Below, in pieces: positions 40,816-51,949 of a DNA stretch of 64,000 nt. A program made the translations under genes and the position numbers. The DNA lies in contig NC_079212.1 of the NCBI RefSeq assembly GCF_029633865.1, positions 82,800,672 to 82,864,671 on the forward strand. Reading direction: 5' to 3'. Position 1 is the first letter of the stretch, and every line of letters starts with the position of its first letter. The notes beneath the pieces are model-generated. The model made no database searches and had not been told where the DNA came from. It saw only the letters and a program-made list of their open reading frames with translations. This DNA is from Lampris incognitus (taxonomy: Eukaryota; Chordata; Actinopteri; Lampriformes; Lampridae).

Positions 40816-42464
40816 CAGTGCATCCGGAAAGTATTCACACCCCTTCACTTTCCCCACATTTTGTTATGTTACAGCCTTATTCCAAAATGGATTAAATTCC
40901 TTTTTTTTCTCATCAATCTACATACAATACCCCATAATGACAAAGTGAAAAAGGTTTTGTAGAATTTTTTGCTAATTGATTAAAAATAAAAAACTGAAAT
41001 ATTGCATGTACATAAGTATTCACACCCTTTACTCAGTACTTGGTTGAGGCACCCTTGGCAGTGATTACAGCCTCAAGTCTTCTTGGGTATGAAGCTACAA
41101 GCTTGGCACACCTATATTTGGGGTATTTCTCCCATTCTTCTCTGCAGATCCTCTTGAGCTCTGTAAAGTTAGATGGGGAGCGTCGCTGCACAGCTATTTT
41201 CAGGTCTTTCCAGAGATGTTCAATGGGGTTCAAGTCTGGGCTCTGGCTGGGCCACTCAAGGACATTCACAGACTTGTCCTGAAGTCACTCCTTCATTGTC
41301 TTGGCTGTGTGCTTAGGGTCGTTGTCGTGTTGAACAGTAAACCTTCGCCCCAGTCTGAGGTCCTGAGCGCTCTGGAGCAGGTTTTCATCAAGGATCTCTC
41401 TGTACTTTGCTCCATTCATCTTTCCCTCGATCCTGACTAGTCTCCCAGTTCCTGCCGCTGAAGAACATCCCCACAGCATGATGCTGCCACCACCATGCTT
41501 CACTGTAGGGATGGTATTAGCAAGGTGATGAGAGGTGCCTGGTTTCCTCCAGACGTGATGTTTGGCATTCAGGCCAAAGAGTTCAATCTTGGTTTCATCA
41601 GACCAGAGAATCTTGTTTCTCATGGTCTGAGAGTCCTTTAGGTGTTTTCTGGCAACCTCCAAGTGGGCTGTCATGTGCCTTTTACTGAGCAGAGGCTTCC
41701 GTCTGGCCACTCTACCAGCACTCTACCATTTCTGCAGCACTCTGGTGGAGTGCTGCAGAGATGGTTGTCCTTCTGGAAGGTTCTCCCATCTCCACTGAGG
41801 AACGCTGGAGCTCTGTCAGAGTGACCATTGGGTTCTTGGTCACCTGCCTGACCAAGGCCCTTCTCCCCCGATTGCTCAGTTTGGCTGGGCGGCCAGCTCT
41901 AGGAAGAGTCCTGGTGGATCCAAACTTCTTCCATTTACGAATGATGGAGACCACTGTGCTCTTTGGGACCTTCAAAGTTGTAGAAATGTTTTTGTACCCT
42001 TCCCCAGATCTGTGCCTCGATACAATCCTGTCTCGGAGGTCCACAGACAATTCCTTTGACTTCATGGCTTGGTTTCTGCTCTGACATGCACTGTCAACAG
42101 TGGGACCTTATATAGACAGGTGTGTCTCTTTCCAAATCATGTCCAAGCAATTGAATTTACTACAGGTGGACTCCAATCAAGATGTAGAAACATCTCAAGG
42201 ATGATCAGTGGAAACAGGATGAACCTGAGCTCAATTTTGAGTGTCATAGCAAAGGGTGTGAATACTTATGTACATGCAATATTTCAGTTTTTTATTTTTA
42301 ATAAATTTGCAAAAATTTCTACAAAACCTTTTTCACTTTGTCATTATGGGGTATTGTGTGTAGATTGATGAGAAAAAAAGGAATCTAATCCATTTTGGAA
42401 TAAGGCTGTAACATAACAAAATGTGGGGAAAGTGAAGGGGTGTGAATACTTTCCGGATGCACTG
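40816..42464 (-). mobile_element. Tc1-like transposon, complete ends
   Basis: The ends CAGTGCATCCGGAAAGTATT and the exact complement at 42445-42464 are flanked by TA (40814-40815 and 42465-42466). The terminal similarity extends inward for about 160 bp (caccccttcactttccccac, ttgttatgttacagccttat). The length of 1,649 bp is normal for a full Tc1 element. Confidence 0.95.
41033..42065 (-). pseudogene. Tc1 transposase, nearly full length
   Basis: Starting at ATG 42065, the first part encodes a helix-turn-helix pair (SVDLRDRIVSRHRSGEGYKN, KVPKSTVVSIIRKWKK, then RAGRPAKLSNRGRRALV). The frame shifts near 41711 and resumes with [17 protein letters not shown]. The catalytic aspartates lie in [12 protein letters not shown] and [14 protein letters not shown] stop at 41282-41284 interrupts before SQSPDLNPIEHLW, which carries the final Glu. 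The DD34E acids are all present. Only one frameshift and one stop are seen, so decay is recent. Confidence 0.9.
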
Positions 42465-42650
42465 TACCTGTATCTGTGTAGGCCTATACATTTGTTAAGC
42501 GTTGAGAAACTTCCTGGCACGATGTATTTTCTCCACCAGAGGCTGACTCTCCAGACTCAAAGAATGCGAGATCAACACAGGAAACCTTATCACCGCTGTG
42601 GCGTCAGCGAACTCAAGTCTAAGATATTGTGATGACAATGTGGTGATTCT

Positions 42651-43938
42651 AGGGCTGGGCAATATATCGAATATACTTGATGTATCTCGGCTTGTTCTCT
42701 GTGGGTTGTAGAAAATGACTATATCGTGAATATTCGAGTATACATTCAATTGTCAAGCAGTTGCTTTTAGTCGCGAGCATTGATCTACAGGTTTTTCTCA
42801 CTCTTTCTCATCTCTCCGCACAGAGAGATAAAACAAGCGCACCTAGTTACGTACATCACATTCTGTCTTGCGTGTGTAGCATGGTTAAAAACGTCATAAC
42901 CAAAATATATTGTATAATTACACAAAGTATCACCACATGATTATTATTTTCATTGCTAACATTGTTATTTTATTTTATTATATCATCAGGAAACGCTTAT
43001 AGTAGCCCCTCCCTGTTGTGACACCATTTCCTGTTAGTAGCCCCTCCCGGTTTGATGCCCTTTCCTGTTAGTAGCCCAAAACGTATGTTCCCCCTGACCT
43101 CTGTCTCTTTCCCGCTTTGGACATGTAGAAAGAGGTATGTGTTTATTTTTGTCTGCCCCTGTAATTTATTTTATCCATTCCTAATGTGTCTTATGTCTAA
43201 TGTGGGTCCCAATTCTTGCGTAGGCTACAGCAGGAGCTGATATGAAGTTTCCTGAAACCTGTCCTGTTTTGTTTATATGCGACAGGTATGTTTTATTTAT
43301 TTTTGTAAAAAAAAATTGTGTTGCTAGCTAAGCACTCTTTCCCGCTTAGGAGATGTAGAAAGATGCTACAGCAGGAGCTGATCTGAAGTTTCCTGAAACC
43401 TGTCCTGTTTTGTTTATATGCGACAGAATACAGATCCCATGCATGAGAGAAGTTGTCCTGTCTTTCCTACACAACGCAATGAAAAAGTACACCGGTCACA
43501 CGTGCAATTCCAGGAGGGGTTTGAGAGCCTTGTGCACTGACTCGAGGACTTCCATGTCTTTCCAGGTAAGAACGAGATGCCGGGTTTTCTTGTCTGCTGC
43601 TAAGACTTGATATGTCATATTAGTAACATCATGCATAAAAGGCACTTTATTTGTTTTGAAATGACATGATGTTTATGCCACCTCTTAATAACTGTTTAAT
43701 AAATACAGTTTTGATAAATTTGTTTAGGCATGAATGTTTAAAATCAGCATATATTAATGCAGTATGAACAAGAATGTTTTAATGTAGACACGTAGAATCA
43801 TCATACTGGCATGGTTGTATGCATCAAAGTGTTAATTCAAGGCTAAGGCAAAAAAAAAAAAATCGAGATATATATCGTGTATCGTGACATGGCCTAAAAA
43901 TATCGGGATATTAGTAAAAGGCCATATCGCCCAGCCCT
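42651..43938. mobile_element. hAT non-autonomous element, 1.3 kb
   Basis: The left end CTAGGGCTGGGCAATATATC and the right end complement CTAGGGCTGGGCGATATGG are inverted. GTGATTCT lies on both sides (42643-42650 and 43941-43948). Inside is a duplicated exon-like unit. Confidence 0.8.
43225..43430 (+). repeat. Direct duplication inside the hAT element
   Basis: The text ctacagcaggagctgatatg through gtttatatgcgacag (43225-43286) recurs at 43371-43426. The first copy ends in a donor-like gacag/gtatgt. Both are preceded by tttcccgctt...gatgtagaaag (first at 43109, second at 43339). Confidence 0.7.
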
Positions 43939-43989
43939 AGGTGATTCTGTTGAACAGACAATATTACAGTACAACAGTGTTGTGATGCA

Positions 43990-44290
43990 CAGTGAGTTGC
44001 CAGTTTATTAGGTACACCTATCTAGTAGTGTGTTGCACCTCCTTTGGCCTTCAGAACAGCAAGAATTTGTCGGCATGGATTCTATAAGATACTGGATGCA
44101 TTGTACATGAATTTTATACAATGCTGAAATGACAGCGTGATACACTTGCTGTACAGTCTTGCTGCTTGGACAGTCTTGCTGCAGTTTATTAGGTACACCT
44201 ATCTAGTAGCGTGCTGCACCTCCTTTGGCCCTCAGAACAGCAAGCGCCTTTTCCACCTGATCCCAAAGATGCCCGATAGAGTTAAAATCG
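43990..44290 (+). repeat. Paired copies of a fish MITE end
   Basis: Cagtttattaggtacaccta with cctcctttggcct occurs at 43999 and again at 44184, in direct orientation. This wording is common in fish genomes. The family was not assigned. Confidence 0.55.
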
Positions 44291-44411
44291 AGGACATAGT
44301 ACCTTGCAGCATTTAACATGCCACATTCATCAAGGTTACTCGTTTAGTCCCTTACAACATTTAACTGAACAATAACTAATGTTAGAAATGGTGGTCTGCC
44401 TGATGTAACAG

Positions 44412-44527
44412 GTAAATCAAATCAAATCAATTTTATTTGTATAGCCCAATATCAAAAATTACAAATTTGCCTCAGTGGGCTTAACAGCAACACAACATCC
44501 TGTCCTTAGACAGGATGTTGTGTTGTA
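44412..44527 (+). repeat. Fish tail repeat with perfect hairpin
   Basis: The text attttatttgtatagccca and tacaaatttgcctcagtggg is a very common fish repeat. It is followed by a stem acaacatcctgtc / gacaggatgttgt around a 4-base loop. Confidence 0.65.
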
Positions 44528-44572
44528 TTGAGAATTTTAGTTTGATGTAAAAGGCAGCAAGTTATAGACTTA

Positions 44573-44880
44573 ATGCAACTGATTTTTTCGAACTACAAAC
44601 AAATTGTAGTGATCATTGTCACTTGTGTGCATCAGGTAAACTGCACCCTTGAAAAAAGGTTGTTGCAGAGATACCAAAGGTACAAAGGGGTAGTAGTACC
44701 TGCCACCCGACTGACGGATGAGATGCTGTGGGTGAACAACTACCTAACCCTAACCAATGAGGCAACAAGTACCACGCCTCTGTACTTTCACTCGTGGGGT
44801 CTAGTAACAACCTTAAGAAAAATGGCCTCCTCAGACCAAAGCTAACGCAGGCAGTCTAATGTAAATCAAACTTCAACAAA
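44573..44880. other. No feature recognised
   Basis: A short ORF (44573-44845) has no recognisable homology. Confidence 0.3.
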
Positions 44881-44891
44881 CTATATCACAA

Positions 44892-44960
44892 CTAGGGCTG
44901 TCCCAAATGCCAGTTTTTTGGGCTCCAGAGCTTCGGTAGTAATCAAAAGCAAATATTCAG
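44892..44960 (+). mobile_element. hAT left end fragment
   Basis: Ctagggctgtcccaaatgcc with a gggctccagagcttcgg interior is a hAT-style end. No partner end was found. Confidence 0.35.
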
Positions 44961-45107
44961 AGTGTCGGCTGGGGACTTAGAAAGGACTCAGCCAGACATT
45001 TCTCTGTTCTCGGCTGAGATGGATGGCACAGCGCTACAACATGTTTCTCTTAGCTTAAATAAAGGCATTAATTGTTAAGGATTCTGTTGTTCTACAGTAT
45101 TGTTGGT

Positions 45108-45583
45108 ACAAAATGCAGAATGCACCATACTATCGTCATTCTCTGCCATCAACTGTTCATTTTGTCCACTTAACTATATTACTGAAAGTATGATGTGCAC
45201 GAAAGGGGTTTAGCACAATATATTCCAGGACTCCACAGTTACAGAAGGCATTCTGTGCATGAAATCCTAGACAGGATGCCTTTTAGTTCAACCAGCATTT
45301 GCTTTAGTGTACAGAATTATTCCTGTGTGATTTCCTGACACAAAATTCATTCTGTAAATGAGCATAATTGATTTTGTCGTCTGCGAAAAACTGATGTCTA
45401 CAAAAGTTCAAGCAGCCTTTGCTTTCATGCACAGAAAGCCTTCTGTAACAGCAGAGTCCTGGAATATTAAATCCCTTTCATGCACATCATACTTTCAGTA
45501 ATATAGTAAAACAGTTAAAAGGACAAAATGAACATTCGATGGCACAGAATGATGACAGTATAGCACATTCTGCATTTGTTTGC
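45108..45583. repeat. Foldback repeat with about 160-bp arms
   Basis: The arms 45108-45270 and 45421-45583 are inverted (gaaagtatgatgtgcacgaa against its complement, and ttccaggactccacagttac against its complement). About 150 bp separates them. Its wording gcattctgtgcatg is echoed near 51540-51690. Confidence 0.75.
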
Positions 45584-45630
45584 CACAAAAGCGTAAATAC
45601 TTGCCTAGGATACCTATTACGTGGACAGAA

Positions 45631-46047
45631 TTTTTTCCTCTCCCTACTTCTCCCCAATTGTATCCAGCCAATTACCCCACTCTTCCAAGCTGTCCCGGGC
45701 GCTGCTCCCTCTGCTGATCCGGGGAGGGCTGCAGGCTACCACGTGTCTCCTCCGATACATGTGGAGTCGCCAGCCGCTTCTTTTCACCTGACAGTGAAGA
45801 GTTTTGCCAGGAGGACATAACGTTACTCCCCCCAGTTCACCCCTCCCCCGAACAGGCACCCCGACTGACCAGAGGAGGCGTCTGTGCAGCGACCAGGACA
45901 CATACCCACATCCGGCTTCCCACCCGCAGACACGGCAAATTGTGTCTGTAGGGATGCCCGACTAAGCCGGAGGCAACACGGGGATTCGAACCACTGATCC
46001 TGTGTTGGTAGGCAACAGAATAGACCACAATGCTACCCGGACGCCCA
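45631..46047 (-). repeat. SINE (GGGCGTCC family) with 7-bp target duplication
   Basis: This is an antisense copy of the 13341 family. GACAGAA flanks it at 45624-45630 and 46048-46054. Confidence 0.85.
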
Positions 46048-46082
46048 GACAGAACTAACTTTAAGAAGAGGAAGAAAGCCAT

Positions 46083-46268
46083 TGTCATGTATTGCGTTTG
46101 GATTTGACACCTGTGGGAACCCGTAAGGAGTGATGTCATACCCGGAAATGTAACGAGAATTCACCCAGTAACGTGTTGAAATGCGCGTATGCGTTTGTCG
46201 TTTGTTTTGATTCAATTCAGTGAATATTGTGAAGGTATAATTTCAAGTATTAAGACATAAACACAACA
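46083..46268 (+). repeat. Gypsy 5' LTR
   Basis: TGTCATGT to ACACAACA, 186 bp. Tggcgacgagg follows as the presumed primer-binding region. Confidence 0.9.
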
Positions 46269-46333
46269 ATGGCGACGAGGATATCGCGACCATATCCGCT
46301 GTAACTGGCGGTGATTAGGTTTGAAGTGTTAAC

Positions 46334-47150
46334 GTGGAGAAATCCGGGATTCAGAACTTCGCCTGCTTTGGTGAACCAGCCACGCTTGGTCCCAGATGGA
46401 CAAGATGGTTGACGTCGTTCGCACTCTACGCTGATGGCAAAGGACTAGTTTTAACTAACGACGCTCCGGGCGCCATGAAGCAGAGAAGAAGGGCTCTGCT
46501 CTCACACCTTGCCGGACCAGAAGTACAAGACCTCTTCTCAACGTTAGCCAACACAGGGGAGGTGACGGGTTATGCGGCGGCGGTCCGCGCTTTGAATCAG
46601 TACTTTGTACCCCAAGTTAATGCAGCATTTGCTCGGCGAACGTTTCACAAGTCCTCTCAGAACCCTGGTGAGACCATACAGCAGCTTACTACCCGCCTAC
46701 GACAGCCTGCCAGAGGTTGTGACTTTGGGGGGGGGGGGGATGCTGATGATCAGATAAGGGACGCTATCCTGAGCAGGTGTACTTCGATGTAGGTGAGAAG
46801 GAAGCTGTTGGAGGGAGGGCCAGCAGGTTTAACACTCTCCCGCACATTGCGGCTAGTAGCCTCGCAGTGCGAGAAGGTGGAGGAACAGCCGTCAGCCATG
46901 TCGGGCGCGAGGAAGGCGGAAACAGAGACTGTCCATCATGTCGCACAAAAAGGAGGGAGACACGTGAAACATTCCAGAGGGAAGCCGACAACCAAAAGCG
47001 ATCAAAATGAAAGGAAGTGTTACAGATGTGGACATACAGACCACCTGGGCAGGGACCCGAAATGCCCCGCACGCGGATAGACGTGTCATAAGTGCAGCGG
47101 AAGGACCACTATTCAGCAGGATGTCGCACCAAGCCTAAAGGTGCCAAACA
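46334..47150 (+). pseudogene. Gypsy gag with zinc knuckle
   Basis: ATG at 46334 opens a gag protein with FACFGEPATLGPRWTRWLTS and a capsid-like part (AFARRTFHKSSQNPGETI). A run of G at 46729-46739 adds Gly residues (CDFGGGGDAD). An in-frame TAG at 46790-46792 interrupts it; the same frame continues to 47080. There a CCHC knuckle, CYRCGHTDHLGRDPKC, binds RNA. A second TAG follows, then a degraded second knuckle start (TCHKCSG). The gene is dead but only lightly mutated. Confidence 0.85.
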
Positions 47151-47161
47151 ACGTGTGAGTA

Positions 47162-48290
47162 ATGTTGAGGAACACGGTGACTATGCATTTGTTGTTAAAG
47201 AGAATAACACAACTGAGAGACTTACCTAAAATCACCATGTATAAAGTGTCATTCATACATTCCCAAGACAGAGAGAAAGCTGTTCTCTTATGGCGCTATA
47301 GCCAACCACCATCTGTTAAAGGTGCATGCTCGTGTGATTGCGGTCGGAAATAAAACTGAGCAGGCAGAGTTCATTGTGGTTAATGGCATAGGAGAGGCAT
47401 TGCTAGGAAAGGAGACAGCCATGAGACTTGGAGTTTTGAAAATAGGAGTCGATGCTGCAGCTGTATTGAACATAAAACAGTCACTTGAACAGCAGTATCC
47501 AGAGCTATTCCAAGGGGTTGGAAAACTGAACTCCAAGCAGGTTAGCTTACACATCAACCCAGACATGAAGCCTGTCACCCAGCCTCTTAGGCGCATACCA
47601 TTCAACCTCAGGGAGGCAGTAGAGGCCAAAATAAAGCAATTAATGGACATGGACATTATTGAACCTGTAGATGGCCTCACCCCATGGGTAAACCCTGTGG
47701 TTATCGTACCAAAAGCTGACAATGATGTGAGACTATGTTTGGACATGAGACGGGCAAACCAGGCTATAGAGAGGGAGCGGTATCCTATTCCCACGGTTGA
47801 TTAGATACTCTAAGGCATGAATGGCTCAACAGTGTTTAGCAAGCTAGACCTAAAATTGGGATACCATCAGTTGGATCTGAGCCCTGAGTCACGTGGAATC
47901 ACGACCTTTGCCGTACACAACGGAGTGTACCGATATAAACGGCTGATATTCGGTGTGTGCAATACCAGCACGAGGTAGCTAATGCACTAGTAGGGATAGA
48001 TGGTGTCGAAAATATATCCGATGACATCATCGTGCACGCACACGACCAGGGGACACACGACAGACTGATGGAAAGAGGCCTGACTCTAAACCCAGACAAA
48101 CGCCAGTTTAACATGGACAGGTTAGTTTTCATGGGCATCTTGTTGTCTGAGAAGGGCATTGGACCGACGGAAGAGAGAGTGCGAGCAGTGGTGGAAGTGA
48201 GGAGCTTCCTCGGACTAGTCGGATACAGCAGCATGTTCATCCCACAGTTTGCAACCCTATCGGAGCCGCTGTGATGTCTGACGAGAAAGG
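47162..48290 (+). pseudogene. Gypsy protease/reverse transcriptase remnant
   Basis: A protease is hardly recognisable between 47162 and 47320. The reverse transcriptase starts with LEQQYPELFQGVGKLNSKQV, then TQPLRRIPFNLREAVEAKI, IIEPVDGLTPWVNPVVIVPK and RLCLDMRRANQAIERERYP. A stop at 47802-47804 follows. SKLDLKLGYHQLDLSPESR is out of frame, and a small deletion lies after YRYKRL. The catalytic box is ISDDIIVHAH near 48015, and RSFLGLVGYSSMFIPQFA ends the domain. At least two frameshifts are needed to join the parts. Confidence 0.85.
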
Positions 48291-48372
48291 ATACCCCATT
48301 CGAGTTCGGAGCAGAGAGAAGCATTCAGTACACTAAAGAATGAACTGGCAAGAGCTGGCACTTTAGTATACT

Positions 48373-48527
48373 GTAGCGAATTCGGGGGACAACGCAACCA
48401 CAGGAACTGCCGTGGCCAGGAAGCGAACCCGTATCACCCGCACCGCAGGAGACATCGCTAACTGCTCGACTAAAGGGTCAGACCCGCCAGCCAGCGGCCA
48501 GCGTGTCTACTTATCCATGCACGTTAC
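48373..48527 (-). repeat. Small tRNA-derived SINE inside the Gypsy RNase H gene
   Basis: This is an antisense copy of the family at 31764-31898, with B box (complement) gggttcgcttcc. Tatact (48367-48372) and aatact (48528-48533) are the likely duplicated target. Confidence 0.7.
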
Positions 48528-48533
48528 AATACT

Positions 48534-48964
48534 TTTATAAGGAGGCACAGACGAAAGTGATCGCAGACGCGAGCCCCATAGGATTAGGTGCAGTGCTAGT
48601 TCAGGTCCAACAGGGGGAAGCAGTGCCGATATGCTATGTGAGTCGTACCTTAAGTGACTGTGAGCAGAAATACTCTCAAACCGAGCGAGAGGCCCTAGCT
48701 CTAGTGTGGGCGTGTGAGAGGCTGCATCCGTATGTTTATGGCAGACAGTTTACCTTAATAACAGATCATAAGCCCTTAGAAGTAATATACGGCCCTCACT
48801 CCAAACCCTGCGCCTGCATTGAGAGGTGGGTACTCCCTGATTACAACCATATGATTTCAAAGTGCTACACATACCAGGCAAGCAAAATATTGCAGATCTG
48901 CTGTCACGATTGCTGGGTGAGACAGCACAACGTGAGAGACACAATCACGGCTCGGACGACGTGA
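48534..48964 (+). pseudogene. Gypsy RNase H fragment
   Basis: After the SINE the frame gives KVIADASPIGLGAVLVQVQQ, then ICYVSRTLSDCEQKYSQTER, EALALVWACERLHPYVYG and LITDHKPLEVIYGP. These are the conserved RNase H blocks of Gypsy pol. A frame change near 48835 ends the match; a neighbouring frame carries HIPGKQNIADLLSR. Confidence 0.85.
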
Positions 48965-49079
48965 TTGTACGTGAGGTTTGTCGCTGTCAGTGCCACGCCA
49001 AAGGCTCTCACGACCGGAGAGGTGGAGGAGGCCTCTGCAGCCGACCCAGAGCTGATCGAGGTATGAAAGGCAATCACAA

Positions 49080-49860
49080 ATGGGCGGTTTGAGAACTGCA
49101 AAGCATATGCAGCCATAGAGAATGAACTGTGCATAGTGGGATATTTGGTCCTCCGTGGGACACGTATTTTGCTACCCTGCATCCTACACGCACGAGCACT
49201 GGCGTTAGCACATGAGGGACATCTCGGGATAGTGGGGACAAAACAGCACCTGAGAACCAAGGTTTGGTGGCCGGGGATGGATCGAGCGGCTGAAAAACAC
49301 TGCAAAGACTGCCACGGTTGCCAGATAGTAGCCAGACCTGACCCACCAGAACCACTGAGACCCACACCCCTTCCAGACGGGCCTTGGCAGGATGTGGCTG
49401 TAGACTTGCTTGGACCCCTGCCATCCAACCATTCCATTCTTGTAGTAGTAGATTATTATAGTCGCTATTACGAATATGATATCTTGACATCTACAACAAC
49501 AGAGAAGGTTATGATAGCCTAGAGTCAATATTTAGCCATCACGGCTTACCAGTCACCTGTAAATCATATAATGGCCCACAGTTCAAGTCTGAGCTATTCC
49601 GAGAATATTGTGAAAATAACGGCATCACACATCTGAAGACAACAGCTGAAGGGGCTCAGGCCAACGGAGAGGTCGAGCGCCAGATTGTATCACTAATGAA
49701 GAGAATCAGGATTGCTCATTCGAAAGGCCTGGACTGGAAAAGGGAGCTGAGAAAATATGTGACTGTGTACAGGAGCATCGACCATACCACGACAGGGAAG
49801 AGTCCAGCAGAATTACTCTTTAATCGTAAAGTGAGGAAAGCTGCCAGACGTGGACTCTGA
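49080..49860 (+). pseudogene. Gypsy integrase fragment
   Basis: The zinc-binding region is present as HEGHLGIVGTKQHLRTKVWW then CKDCHGCQIV. The catalytic core starts VAVDLLGPLPSNHSILVVVD, with a stop at 49520-49522. The continuation in other frames is recognisable up to about 49860 but has several stops. Confidence 0.8.
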
Positions 49861-50138
49861 TAAGGACACAGTGCCCCCGCCAACACCCACTGAAACCAGC
49901 GTGGCAGACCTGCCTAATGCAGGCAAGCCTCAGCGGGCCAAACGAGCACCTCGGAGACTGTCTGACTATGACGTGACTTGAATTTAAAGTAAGGGCACGG
50001 GTGATGTGAGGATCGAGGACTTTTAGTTTTATTGTCAGACACGGGTTTGTAAGATGTCTGGATGCAAAGTAATTACAGAATTAAATCATCAGACACAGGC
50101 TTGTAAGATGTTTGTAGATTTTCAAGGAAAAAAAGGAA

Positions 50139-50323
50139 TGTCATGTGTTGTGTTTGACACCTGTGGGTACCCGTAGGGAGTGATGTCATACCCGGAAATG
50201 TTGTAACAAGAGAATTCACTCAGTAAATTGTTGAAATGCGAGTATGCGTTTGTCGTTCGTTTTGATTCAATTCAGTGAATAATGTAATGGTCTAATTTCA
50301 AGTATTAAGACGTAAACACAACA
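50139..50323 (+). repeat. Gypsy 3' LTR
   Basis: This 185-bp LTR matches the 5' LTR with several substitutions and two or three small indels near the start and the middle. Confidence 0.9.
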
Positions 50324-50399
50324 GCCACTTTATTTTGTCATTGCATTCTTACAACCAATTGTATTCTTACAATGCATTTGTTCTCTGCTTGTAACCCAT

Positions 50400-50620
50400 C
50401 TTATTATACAGGAGCAGAGGGCAGCTGCAGCGCCCGGGGACCAACTCCTGTTCACCTTTCCATTGCCTTGCTCAGCGGCACAGACAAGGACAAATAACCC
50501 TAACATGCGTGACTTTTTGTGTGGGAAGATCGCAGCACGAATTCACATTCACAGCAGTCTAACTCAGTACCGTCCATGCAGTGTCTTTGTCCACGTCTAA
50601 GTTTTTGTCTCCGTTTGTTG
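50400..50620. other. No feature recognised
   Basis: This short stretch lies between the Gypsy element and the duplicated block that follows. Confidence 0.3.
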
Positions 50621-51050
50621 GCTGGGAGAGCTTGGTCTGCTGCGTTGGGAGCCCAGGGACTCCGGCCTTGTCCGGAGCTGCACCTGAGGAGGTAACACTG
50701 AGGGCGGTCTACAGGACGCGGAAGCTGGGCAGGCTAAGCTAACTGCTAGCCCATGCAGACCGGTAGTTCCGATAACGGTCTGGAGGCGGCCTCACCTGGC
50801 GTTGATTGTGGTGTTTTTGATGTTGTCATGTGGAGTACGGCGAGGCGTGTCAATGGTGTCTGGCTGGGAGAGCTTAGTCTGCTTTGTCTGGTTGCCACAG
50901 GGACCACAGCCCCTGCCTGGAGCTGAGCTCGAGGAAGAAACACGGAGGGCGGTCTGACAGGACGGGTAATCGGGGCAGGCTAAGCTAACTACTTGCCCAT
51001 GCAGACTGGCGGTTCCGACAGTCATCCTGGCTGGCGCTTGTTCCCTTGGA
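50620..51050 (+). repeat. Tandem duplication, about 235-bp unit
   Basis: Gctgggagagcttggtctgc, gggcggtctacaggacg and ggcaggctaagctaactgct occur at 50620-50780. They recur with changes at 50860-51040. The layout resembles repeated 5' UTR units of a LINE, but I cannot assign it. Confidence 0.7.
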
Positions 51051-51239
51051 CAGTGTTTTTTTTGTGTTTTTGTTTTGTTTTTGTGTTTTAGTTTGGATAT
51101 ACGTGTTAGTTTGAATATGTGTGTTCTTGTAGTTCTTGAATGTGTTTTTGTCTGCATGTTGCACTGCTGTGGGCTGGGGGAAACGGCCTTTCATTTCATT
51201 TCTTTTGCACAATTACACGAGGTGAAATGACAGAGTGTT

Positions 51240-51416
51240 CCTGAGTCGTTTTTTTTTTGATGGTGGAAGGAAACCGGAGCACCTGTAAGGAAACCCACAC
51301 AGACTCGGGGAGAACATGCAAACTCAACATAGAAAGGATCTTGGACAGCCTGGGGTTCGAACCCAGGACCTTTTTGCTGTGAGGCAACAGTGCTAACCAC
51401 TGGGCCACTGTGCTTT
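51240..51416 (-). repeat. Antisense SINE fragment
   Basis: Gatggtggaaggaaaccgga through gttcgaacccaggaccttt to ccactgggccactgtgc. It is the same family as 10424 and 37905. Confidence 0.75.
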
Positions 51417-51469
51417 TGTCCCAAAAAATTGTTTCTTTTGTCCACATAGTGCTGAAGCGCATTCAGCCT

Positions 51470-51690
51470 TTTGGCCACAAAGTGAAGAGCACAACGGTCA
51501 GTTCAGTGCATGACAGTAATTATCCGTTTGGTTTTCTGTGCACGAAAGTATGTGCTCTTTTAAATATTTTGTGGACACAATGCTCATGCATTTGTGTTTT
51601 TTTTTTTGTGGACAAAAGGCATTACGGTGTTATATGGGTTTGTAATGAATTTGTGCATTTCGTAGCACAAAAGGCATTCTGTCTACAAAA
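51470..51690 (+). repeat. Repeat related to the 45108 foldback
   Basis: Words such as gcacaaaaggcattctgt and ttctgtgcacgaaagtatg resemble the arms at 45108-45583. No clear ends were found. Confidence 0.4.
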
Positions 51691-51699
51691 AAGGGTCTG

Positions 51700-51918
51700 T
51701 TACACTTGGTGCCCCAAATTCAGAAAGGCCCCTAGCTGAGAGATAACCCACCTGAGCACAGGGAGAACATGCGGAGTACACAGATAGCCACTGCACACAG
51801 ACAGGCCTGGGGAGAACAGTGCCAACTCCTCCAGTGCCAACCCCACCCCAGGCAGGAATCGAATCTAGGACCTTCTTGATGTGAGGCAGCAGTTCAAGCA
51901 CTGCGCCACCAAGCCATA
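51700..51918 (-). repeat. tRNA-headed SINE, diverged
   Basis: On the minus strand, ggcttggtggcgcagtgctt leads to the B-box-like tagattcgattcc. It is probably a diverged relative of the 10424 family. Confidence 0.55.
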
Positions 51919-51949
51919 AAAGCTTTTAAAAGGTTAATTAAAAAGTAGA

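Larger units (their letters stand above)
46083..50323 (+). mobile_element. Gypsy LTR retrotransposon, decayed
   Basis: The LTRs are at 46083-46268 and 50139-50323. The flanking GCCAT (46078-46082) and GCCAC (50324-50328) are a 4-of-5 target duplication. A purine tract (ggaaaaaaaggaa) precedes the 3' LTR. Gag, reverse transcriptase, RNase H and integrase parts are present in order, but each is broken. A SINE has landed in the RNase H gene. Confidence 0.9.
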
